Positions 15,495-21,732 of a DNA stretch of 64,000 nucleotides are shown piece after piece. The notes under the pieces are model-generated. The model worked only from the letters and a program-made list of their open reading frames with translations, was not told the origin of the DNA and made no database searches. The translations under genes and the position numbers were made by a program. Each line of letters opens with the position of its first letter. Positions within the stretch are counted from its first letter, which is position 1. Source of the stretch: Streptomyces pyxinicus (GTDB taxonomy: Bacteria > Actinomycetota > Actinomycetes > Streptomycetales > Streptomycetaceae); contig NZ_JANUGP010000023.1 of assembly GCF_024753135.1 (NCBI RefSeq), positions 62,001-126,000 of the forward strand, written 5' to 3'.

Positions 15495-16823
15495 ATGCAG
15501 GCAGAACCGACGAAGTCTCTGGTGGGCCGGGAGTACGAGGTCGAGGTCGGCCCAGTGGCCCACGGCGGCCACTGCGTCGCCCGCACCGCCGAGGGCCAGG
15601 TGCTGTTCGTCCGGCACGCGCTGCCCGGCGAGCGGGTGCTGGCCCGGGTGACCGAGGGCGAGGAGGGCGCCCGCTTCCTGCGCGCGGACGCCGTGGAGAT
15701 CCTCGACGCGTCCAAGGACCGTATCGAGGCTCCCTGCCCCTTCGCCGGTCCCGGCCGCTGCGGCGGCTGCGACTGGCAGCACGCCAAGCCGGGCGCCCAG
15801 CGCCGCCTCAAGGGCGAGGTGATCGCCGAGCAGCTCCAGCGGCTCGCGGGCCTCACCCCCGAGGAGGCCGGCTGGGACGGCACGGTGATGCCGGCCGAGG
15901 GCGACAAGCTGCCGGCCGGCGAGGTCCCGCAGTGGCGCACGCGCGTGCAGTACGCCGTCGACGCCGAGGGACGCGCGGGCCTGCGCCGGCACCGCTCGCA
16001 CGAGGTCGAGCGCATCGACCACTGCATGATCGCGGCGGCGGGCGTCAGCGAGCTGGGCATCGAGCGCCGGGACTGGACCGGCATGGCGTCCATCGAGGCG
16101 ATCGCGGCCACGGGCTCCCAGGACCGCCAGGTCATCCTGACCCCGCGGCCGGGCGCCCGCCTGCCGATCGTGGAGCTGGACCGCCCCGTCTCCGTCCTGC
16201 GCGTCGGCGAGAAGGACGGCGGCGTCCACCGTGTGCACGGCCGCCCCTTCGTCCGCGAACGCGCCGACGACCGCACCTACCGCGTCGGCAACGGCGGCTT
16301 CTGGCAGGTCCACCCGAAGGCGGCCGACACCCTGGTGAAGGCGGTCATGCAGGGCCTCCTCCCGCGCAAGGGCGAGATGGCCCTCGACCTCTACTGCGGC
16401 GTCGGCCTCTTCGCCGGCGCCCTCGCCGACCGCCTCGGCGAACAGGGCGCGGTTCTCGGCATCGAGTCCGGCAAACGGGCGGTCGAGGACGCGCGCCACA
16501 ACCTGGCCGGCTTCCCGCGCGTCCGCGTCGAACAGGGCAAGGTCGAGTCCGTCCTGCCGCGCACCGGCATCACCGAGGTCGACCTCATCGTCCTCGACCC
16601 CCCACGCGCCGGCGCCGGCCGCGCCACGGTCACCCACCTCACCTCCCTGAACGCCCGCCGCATCGCGTACGTCGCCTGCGATCCCGCTGCGCTGGCCCGG
16701 GACCTGGGGTACTTCCGGGAGGGGGGGTATCGGGTGCGGGTGCTTCGGGCGTTCGATCTGTTTCCGATGACGCATCATGTGGAGTGCGTGGCGATCCTTG
16801 AGCCTGCCGAGAAGGGCCTTTGA
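15495..16823 (+). CDS. TrmA/RlmC-RlmD-type class I RNA m5U methyltransferase with TRAM domain
   Basis: A 442-residue SAM-dependent RNA methyltransferase. An N-terminal TRAM domain (GREYEVEVGPVAHGGHCVAR) is followed by an Fe-S cysteine cluster (CPFAGPGRCGGCDWQH), a central region and a Rossmann domain with LDLYCGVGLFAGALA, the DPPRAG motif and the catalytic Cys in VACDPAALARDL. It should methylate a uridine in 23S rRNA or tRNA. ATG 15495 gives the normal TRAM start; upstream in-frame codons lack a ribosome site. The last ~20 codons recur twice downstream as partial copies, marking the gene's 3' end as an integration target. Confidence 0.88.
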   Translation: MQAEPTKSLVGREYEVEVGPVAHGGHCVARTAEGQVLFVRHALPGERVLARVTEGEEGARFLRADAVEILDASKDRIEAPCPFAGPGRCGGCDWQHAKPGAQRRLKGEVIAEQLQRLAGLTPEEAGWDGTVMPAEGDKLPAGEVPQWRTRVQYAVDAEGRAGLRRHRSHEVERIDHCMIAAAGVSELGIERRDWTGMASIEAIAATGSQDRQVILTPRPGARLPIVELDRPVSVLRVGEKDGGVHRVHGRPFVRERADDRTYRVGNGGFWQVHPKAADTLVKAVMQGLLPRKGEMALDLYCGVGLFAGALADRLGEQGAVLGIESGKRAVEDARHNLAGFPRVRVEQGKVESVLPRTGITEVDLIVLDPPRAGAGRATVTHLTSLNARRIAYVACDPAALARDLGYFREGGYRVRVLRAFDLFPMTHHVECVAILEPAEKGL

Positions 16824-16834
16824 CCTGCCGTTTT
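16761..16834 (+). repeat. Direct repeat copy A: 3' end of the methyltransferase gene (attachment-site candidate)
   Basis: The segment from TTTCCGATGACGCATCATG through the stop codon and on to TGACCTGCCGTTTT recurs in degenerate form near 34720 and 36225. Here it is the functional end of the gene. The copies encode ...THHVECVAILEPAEKGL here, THHGECVAILEPAEKGV in copy B and THHVECLAMLEPVAKSA in copy C. Confidence 0.8.
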
Positions 16835-17152
16835 GCATTTCGGTGGTTAGCTCGACCTGTTTTCGCTCGCGGAATGCGTCGACTGAGGTTCGCTTGTGCA
16901 GAACGCTCTGAGCTGCAGGTTCAAGGGTCGGCGTGGGTCTCGCGGCGACGTGGCGATGCGCAATGCAGAATCTTTGACGCTCGGATGACGCTCGAATATC
17001 GGAAGCCTCAACCTCTCACCTGTCCGGCCCTGGGCCGCAGACCGGGGCCGTCGGCGCGGGGCAAGGACTCCCTCGTTGCACGCACCTCGGAACCGAGACC
17101 GCGGCCCGACCGGACACGAAGGACGGCGTCGTGGTCCGAGGTCTTGAGTGGC
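16824..17152 (+). other. Left edge of the accessory island, no supported gene
   Basis: About 330 bases between the methyltransferase and the toxin-antitoxin operator. Codon bias breaks down immediately after the stop codon. I find no gene, RNA or repeat here other than the boundary sequence shared with the downstream copies. Confidence 0.5.
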
Positions 17153-17199
17153 TGGTATCGTCTCGTCACTCAGATACCAGTCCGGTATCATTCCGGTAT
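17153..17199. promoter_or_regulatory. Repeat-rich operator of the toxin-antitoxin operon
   Basis: TGGTATC (17153) and GATACCA (17173) are inverted. GATACC-N5-GGTATC is a second inverted pair (17173-17189), and GGTAT recurs at 17195, running into the antitoxin ATG. Such clustered half-sites are typical where a ribbon-helix-helix antitoxin represses its own operon. Confidence 0.6.
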
Positions 17200-17392
17200 G
17201 GCGATGACACTCCGACTCCCCGAAGACCTTGACGCGAAGCTCACCGAGCGGGCTCGTCGGGAGGGTCGCAGTAAGCAGGAACTTGCCATCGAGGCCATCC
17301 GTGACGCCCAGCACCGGGCCGAGCTGAAGGTCGATGACGTCCTGGCCGAGCTGATGGACAGTGATGCGGAGATCCTGGACTACCTGAAGTGA
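17198..17392 (+). CDS. Ribbon-helix-helix antitoxin of a Doc-type module
   Basis: A 64-residue protein. MAMTLRLPEDLDAKLTERA is a CopG/Arc-like ribbon-helix-helix start (alternating strand, then helix), and the acidic C-terminus (LAELMDSDAEILDYLK) would wrap and inhibit the toxin. The ATG at 17198 lies inside the operator-like repeats, which supports autoregulation. The stop overlaps the GTG start of the toxin gene (GTGA), the usual coupling in such modules. Confidence 0.85.
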   Translation: MAMTLRLPEDLDAKLTERARREGRSKQELAIEAIRDAQHRAELKVDDVLAELMDSDAEILDYLK

Positions 17393-17781
17393 CCCAAGTG
17401 CGCTACATCCATATCGACGAGATCGTGGCCATCGCTCGCACGGTCAACGATACCGAGCACAGCGTGCGTGACATGGGGCTTTTGGTGTCAGCGATCGAAC
17501 GGCCCCGGACGAACGTGTTCGGGGCCGAGCTGTATCCCACGCTGCACGAGAAGGCGGCGGCACTGTTGCACTCCGTCGCTCGCAATCACGCGCTGATCGA
17601 CGGCAACAAGCGCACCGCCTGGCTTGCCATGCGTGTCTTCCTGCGGTTCAACGGCGTCAGCGCCAGTACCGCTCCGCCACCCGTCTCCGTGGCTGGCCCG
17701 TTCGTCGAGGAAGTCGCGCAGGACAACGTCGATGTACCGGCTATTGCCAAGCGCCTGTCGGCCTGGTTCCCCGTTTCCTGA
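17389..17781 (+). CDS. Doc/Fic-family toxin
   Basis: A 130-residue Fic-fold protein with HALIDGNKRTAW at about residues 67-78, the Doc form of the Fic motif (HxFx(D/A)GNKR). In Doc toxins this loop phosphorylates EF-Tu with ATP and stops translation; whether this one acts as a kinase or an AMP-transferase cannot be told from sequence. The conserved Phe of the motif is Leu here. GTG 17389 overlaps the antitoxin stop. The module stabilises mobile elements and sits at the left end of the island. Confidence 0.88.
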   Translation: MTQVRYIHIDEIVAIARTVNDTEHSVRDMGLLVSAIERPRTNVFGAELYPTLHEKAAALLHSVARNHALIDGNKRTAWLAMRVFLRFNGVSASTAPPPVSVAGPFVEEVAQDNVDVPAIAKRLSAWFPVS

Positions 17782-17890
17782 CGTTCGACGTCGTGGGTAC
17801 GGGACGGAATGAGGTTCTGGGAGCGGTGCTGGCTCCTGGCAGTCCGCCGGGGACTGACCCGTTCGTTCAGCGGGTGGATTCGTATGCTTA

Positions 17891-19013
17891 GAGGTCGTTT
17901 TCATCTTTGATGTGTGCTTTGCTCTGATCTTTTCGGCCGTGGGTTGGCGTCTCGGTGGGTGTGGTGGAGCGGTTGTGGCGCATGCGCCGGACGGGGTGAC
18001 GGCTGGGGTGGGGTGCGCCTTGCGCCCGTCTCATCCCAAGCCGCCCGTCGCGTGGTGGTGCTCCCGCCGATCTCGGTTCACGCCTGGGCGCACGCCCCTG
18101 GCCGACGGTACGTCCAGGTCATGGCTGAACGTCGTCCGTATCCGAGTGATCTGTTCGATGCCCGCCGGGAGCTGATCGAGCCGGTACTCAGTGCCTGGCG
18201 GGCCGAGCGGCGCCGGTATGCGCTGAACATCGGCCGCCCGCCGGAGCATGACCTGCGCGAGATCATGAACGCCCTCCTGTACGTGGATCGCACCGGGGTG
18301 CAGTGGCGCTACCTGCCGCACGACTTTCCGCCCTTTCAGACCTGCTACGGCTACTTCGCCAAGTGGCAGAAGGATGGTGTGTTCGCCCAGCTCACCGGGG
18401 TTTTACGGCGGCTGTTACGGCAGTGGGAGGGCAAGGAGGCGGAGCCGTCCGCGTGTGTGATCGACGCCCAGAGCGTGAAGACCTCCACCAGTGTGCCGGC
18501 CGCCGGGCAGGGCACGGACGCTGCGAAGAAGATCGTGGGCCGCAAGCGGAGCATCGTCACCGACACCTTGGGCCTGCTGCTCGCGGTGCTGGTCACGGCC
18601 GCGAGCGTGCAGGACTCCGTCGCCGGCACCCACCTGGTCGACCAGGTCGCCGCGGCCCATCCCACCATCCGCAAGGTCTGGGTCGACGGCGGCTACCGCC
18701 AGCACCTCGTTGAGCACGCCGCCCAGCTCGGCATCGACATGGAAATCATTCAACCGAAACCCCGGTACCAGAGGCTTCACTCCGCTGCCCAAGCGCTGGA
18801 CCGTGGAGCGCACGTACGGATGGCTGATGTTCCACCGCCGTCTGGCCCGCGACTACGAGACCTTGCCCGCCCGCTCCGAAGCCATGATCCACCTCGCCAT
18901 GACCGACCTGATTGCCCGCCGCCTCACCGGCGAAGCCACCATCTCCTGGCGCGACCCGACACCACGGGATCAAACGCCAATTCCGGGATGAAACATCGGG
19001 AGAAAACGACCTC
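17891..19013 (+). mobile_element. IS5-family insertion sequence, 1123 bp, TTA target duplication
   Basis: The ends share the 12-bp inverted repeat GAGGTCGTTTTC (left end at 17891; right end GAAAACGACCTC finishing at 19013), with weaker similarity further in. TTA flanks both sides (17888-17890 and 19014-19016), fitting the TNA duplications of the IS1031-like group of IS5. The transposase inside is frameshifted, so the copy is probably not autonomous. It separates the toxin-antitoxin genes from a modification-gene remnant. Confidence 0.85.
18121..18991 (+). pseudogene. IS5-family transposase, frameshifted
   Basis: The first part, from ATG 18121, encodes a DUF4096-like N-terminus (YPSDLFDARRELIEPVL, GVQWRYLPHDFPPF) and a DDE domain with CVIDAQSVKTS, GRKRSIVTDTLGLLLAV and VWVDGGYR. 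After DMEII, near 18750, homology continues one frame over as NPGTRGFTPLPKRWTVERT and YGWLMFHRRLARDYE, holding the catalytic Glu, to the stop at 18991. One extra base (or two lost) around 18745-18765 explains it. Programmed frameshifting exists in some IS5 groups, but no slippery heptamer is visible, so mutation is more likely. Confidence 0.8.
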
Positions 19014-19027
19014 TTAGGGGAGACAAG

Positions 19028-19316
19028 GTGCCGGAGGAATGGATACCGGCTCTCGTGGCGGACTTTGGGTCCGAGTGCAGGGAGCGTCTGCGGGTCAGCG
19101 ACACGGAGGCGTCCATCAGCCTGCCGGTGGCGAAGCTGGTGGAAGCATTCGGGGCGCGCTGGAAGCTGAGTCCTCGCCTTCATCCGGGTGCGTCTGGACT
19201 ACGCGGTGGAGACATCGGGGCGCATCACCGGCTTCCTGGAACTGAAGGCGCCAGGGCACGACGTCATGCCCGACGGCTTCACGAAGCGGACCGGGAGCAG
19301 TGGGAGGTGATGCGCG
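19028..19316 (+). pseudogene. Remnant of an N-6 adenine DNA methyltransferase/R-M fusion protein N-terminus
   Basis: A short frame opens MPEEWIPALVADFGSECRER and contains PVAKLVEAFGARW. After a frame change the DNA reads RLDYAVETSGRITGFLELKA with PGHDVMPDGF, then in another frame ADREQWEVM. This order (DYAV, G..ELKAPG, DREQW) matches the N-terminal nuclease-like region of large Type IIG-like adenine methyltransferases as I recall it, with ExK in ELK. At least two frameshifts and loss of everything downstream mark it as dead. It starts 12 nt after the IS target duplication. Confidence 0.5.
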
Positions 19317-19696
19317 GACCGCGGTGGCCCGGTACCAGTCCGGTTCCTGCGGGCACAACTCGGGCGCGCAGGTGCGCCCGGACGAGGGCTCGTGCGGCGG
19401 TGACGAGGTCGGGGTTCCCGTCGGTGACCTCGGCAGAGTCGAAGGCCGGGATGCCGCCCAGTCCGTGCTCCGCGTCGTCGAAGTTGTCCAACCTGGTCTT
19501 CGGTGCGGGAGACGCCGTGTAGGCGTCGCTTCCCCAGTCCTGTCGGTCGGAGAAGATTGGGTGGGTGCCAGTCCTTCGTGCCCACGACGACGAGGACCTT
19601 CGGGGTCATCCCCTCGAAGGCGGTCGTGGCGAGCGGTGCGTAGGGCTGGGCCGCCGGGCCGTTCAGATCCGCGCCCCGGCCGGGCACGGTGATCAT
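19279..19696 (-). pseudogene. Fragments of an alpha/beta hydrolase
   Basis: The minus strand reads VPGRGADLNGPAAQPYAPLA, then KVLVVVGTKDWHPP, and in another frame LDNFDDAEHGLGGIPAFDSA followed by EVTDGNPDLV. The motif EHGLGGI with following DxAE and ENP/GNP is the C-terminal part, including the catalytic His, of a hydrolase family frequent in Streptomyces. The two pieces lie in different frames, and no N-terminus with a catalytic Ser is present. This is a decayed gene with no evident role in the island. Confidence 0.5.
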
Positions 19697-19937
19697 GACG
19701 CGGGCGCCGAAGCATGCGTCGACGGCTCACCGGCAGGTTCGGGGTTGACGGGCGTGCTCGCCGTAGCTCGGGTCGGTGATCGCCGGCGGGTTCACGAACT
19801 GGCTGACGTGCGCGGGCTGTCGGCCGCCGAACCGCTCGGCGAAGAAGGAGGGCATCCTTTCGCCCTCCGATTGCCGAACAGCCCTGGAGAACCGTGCGGC
19901 GTACGTCGGCGGCGAACGGCTGTCGTAGGAGGCAGGG
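19697..19937 (-). other. Gene debris
   Basis: A minus-strand frame contains FFAERFGGRQPAHVSQFVNP and AITDPSYGEHA, which looks like coding sequence from an unidentified protein, but start and end are missing. I cannot assign it. Confidence 0.3.
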
Positions 19938-19975
19938 CCGTGCGGCTCCGTGGCCGATGCCACGGAGCCGCACGG
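19938..19975 (-). terminator. Hairpin after the excisionase-like gene
   Basis: A perfect 16-bp stem, CCGTGCGGCTCCGTGG with CCACGGAGCCGCACGG, around a six-base loop, 10 nt beyond the minus-strand stop at 19985. Confidence 0.85.
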
Positions 19976-19984
19976 TGGTTACCG

Positions 19985-20260
19985 TCAGAAGCCGACGCTC
20001 GGATCGTCCGTGTCCTCTTCCGGGTCCATGCTGTACAGCGGGCGGTCCTCGATCCCCAGGGCGCGCATCAGCTCGTTGGTCGGAATCCTGTACCTACGTC
20101 CGACGCGGAGGACGGGGCAGGGGAACTCGTGCTCGCGGATCAGCCGGTACGCGGTCGTCGAGCCGATTCCGAGTGCTCGGGCCGCCGTGCGCAGGTCCAC
20201 TGCGACGGGCAGGTCGAACATCTCCGTGAAACTGAGGCGGCCTTCTGCCGGGTCCTTCAC
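19985..20260 (-). CDS. Excisionase-like MerR/HTH_17 DNA-binding protein
   Basis: A 91-residue protein with one helix-turn-helix of the excisionase/HTH_17 kind: VDLRTAARALGIGSTTAYRL, then VLRVGRRYRIPTNELMRALG. Proteins of this type act as Xis directionality factors or as activators in actinomycete integrative elements. The GTG at 20260 overlaps the upstream stop (GTGA) and follows GGAGG, so it is translationally coupled to the 255-aa gene. It is the only recognisable recombination-related gene in the island; no integrase is present in the window. Confidence 0.7.
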   Translation of the reverse strand: MKDPAEGRLSFTEMFDLPVAVDLRTAARALGIGSTTAYRLIREHEFPCPVLRVGRRYRIPTNELMRALGIEDRPLYSMDPEEDTDDPSVGF

Positions 20261-21024
20261 CCTCGCCTCCCCGCAGGGCGGACCGGCCGGGTATCCGCGC
20301 GGCGCCCGGGCCGTCGCCTCTTCCCGGGGCTGTGACCCGCCGAACGGTCCTGCGACCCGTCGTCGGTGTCGATGAAGATTCCCTGTCGGCGCAGATGCTC
20401 CGGGCGCACCCGGAAACGCAGCGGTGCGCACAGCCCGTCCGGGCCGTCCGGACGGTCGACCCGTACGTCCAGGCTCTCCGCCGCCGGAGCGCCCGCCTCC
20501 TCGCCGGACGCAGTGAGAGCGTGCTCCTCGGTGATGCGTTCGATCTGGGGGGAGGGAAGCTCCCGCAGCCCTTCCCGGGCGAGATGCCACGCCCTGGCGC
20601 GCGCCGCGTGCAGCAGGGAGGAGCCGGTGAGACAGCTCGCGCCGTCCCGATCCGCCAGCTTCTCCAGGAGAGCCAGGACCATCTCGGCCTCCACGTCCGA
20701 CCGGTCGGCCCGCAGGCGCGTGCAGACCCGGTGGACCGTCCCGGTCAACCGGGGCAGGGCCAGCCAGATCGCCAGGAGTTTCCCCGTGCTGTCCGGAGTC
20801 AGGTCGCTCTGCGCCGTGCGGATGACCTCTTTCCAGACCGCGGTGGCGAACTGCGGGTCGGAGCCGGGGCCGTACAAGGCCTCGTGCGTCTCGGCGGCGG
20901 TCAGCCGGACCGGATCAGCCTCGTCGGCGTCCGTGGGGACGAGCACGAAGACCGCGTCACTGGTCCGGGGATCGTCGAAGTGCCGCCTCACCGAGGCGAA
21001 CGCACTGCTGTGCGGTGGATACAT
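20257..21024 (-). CDS. Hypothetical protein of integrative-element type (255 aa)
   Basis: A mostly helical soluble protein. The central part, LLAIWLALPRLTGTVHRVCT followed by LRADRSDVEAEMVLALLEKL and LLHAARARAWHLA, resembles in tone the helical region 2 of sigma-like proteins that I associate with genes beside xis in Streptomyces integrative elements. I do not recognise a Pfam family. The C-terminal 30 residues are Arg-rich. The ATG at 21024 has a GAGAGG ribosome site. It is the first gene of a two-gene operon with the excisionase-like gene. Confidence 0.55.
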   Translation of the reverse strand: MYPPHSSAFASVRRHFDDPRTSDAVFVLVPTDADEADPVRLTAAETHEALYGPGSDPQFATAVWKEVIRTAQSDLTPDSTGKLLAIWLALPRLTGTVHRVCTRLRADRSDVEAEMVLALLEKLADRDGASCLTGSSLLHAARARAWHLAREGLRELPSPQIERITEEHALTASGEEAGAPAAESLDVRVDRPDGPDGLCAPLRFRVRPEHLRRQGIFIDTDDGSQDRSAGHSPGKRRRPGRRADTRPVRPAGRRG

Positions 21025-21287
21025 CAGGAAATGTCCTCTCTTCGGACTGCGGAAACCTGAGTCCGGAGGTGCTGGAGATACCGAGATGCTGGACGAGGTG
21101 GGTCCTGTGGTGGGGACGTACCGCCTCATATCCGCGTCAAGCGGAGACGAGTCCCACCAGCCTCACTTTGATGCGTGAGCATGCGGTAGTGGTCTTCTCG
21201 ACCAGGTGTCGCCGCCTTTGACCACGAGCGTGTGAGAAGCGCGGCAGCCAGGCCGTGAGTTCGTCGGTGACGAAGTTCGCGAGGCTG
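21025..21287. other. Intergenic region upstream of the 255-aa gene
   Basis: No convincing gene is seen in this stretch, which presumably holds the promoter of the minus-strand pair. Short overlapping open frames have no ribosome sites. Confidence 0.4.
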
Positions 21288-21316
21288 GTGGGTGCCCGTA
21301 CAGGACGGGCACCCAC
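21288..21316 (-). terminator. Hairpin after the 52-aa minus-strand gene
   Basis: A perfect 12-bp stem, GTGGGTGCCCGT with ACGGGCACCCAC, five-base loop, 13 nt past the stop of the small gene. Confidence 0.75.
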
Positions 21317-21328
21317 GATCTGTTGCGC

Positions 21329-21487
21329 TCAGGCGGTCTCGGAGGACGAGGTGTCCGGCGCCTCGGTGGGCGGGGTCGCCGGGGTGGTGTCCTCGGTCCG
21401 GACGGCCGCCCGCCGGCGGCGGCTCGGCGGCCAGTCGGGGGACTGGCGCAGACGGGCTGCCCGGCGGTTGCGCTGACGGCTGTTCAT
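21329..21487 (-). CDS. Small basic protein (52 aa)
   Basis: A 52-residue frame starting ATG 21487 with a GAGAGGAA ribosome site. The N-terminal half is Arg-rich (MNSRQRNRRAARLRQSPDW), and the C-terminal half is Pro/Thr/Ser/Glu-rich and likely disordered. The ribosome site and a terminator directly after the stop support a real gene. It is divergent from the STAND regulator gene, from which it is separated by about 245 bases. No family recognised. Confidence 0.45.
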   Translation of the reverse strand: MNSRQRNRRAARLRQSPDWPPSRRRRAAVRTEDTTPATPPTEAPDTSSSETA

Positions 21488-21732
21488 CGGGTTCGCGGTT
21501 CCTCTCTGATGAGTCGATAGATAACTAAGCCGCCGTTTCGTGCTTCTGCGAGCGGCTGGTGCCATCGTGCCCGGGGGTGAAGCGGGGCCGCAGAGCGAAA
21601 ACTGAGGGATAACTGAGTCCCCGGGGGGCGTGAAGAAGCAAGCGCGTGTGAAGCGGCACAGCCCTGCGCACAGATGAAGGAGCGCCTACGAGGGGCCGGA
21701 TCACCGACTGCGGCGCGGTGAGGGGGAGGGCG

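Noticed and set aside
17891..18120. Possible upstream transposase start within the IS
   Set aside because: The in-frame sequence before ATG 18121 does not look like transposase, so the long leader was left unassigned.
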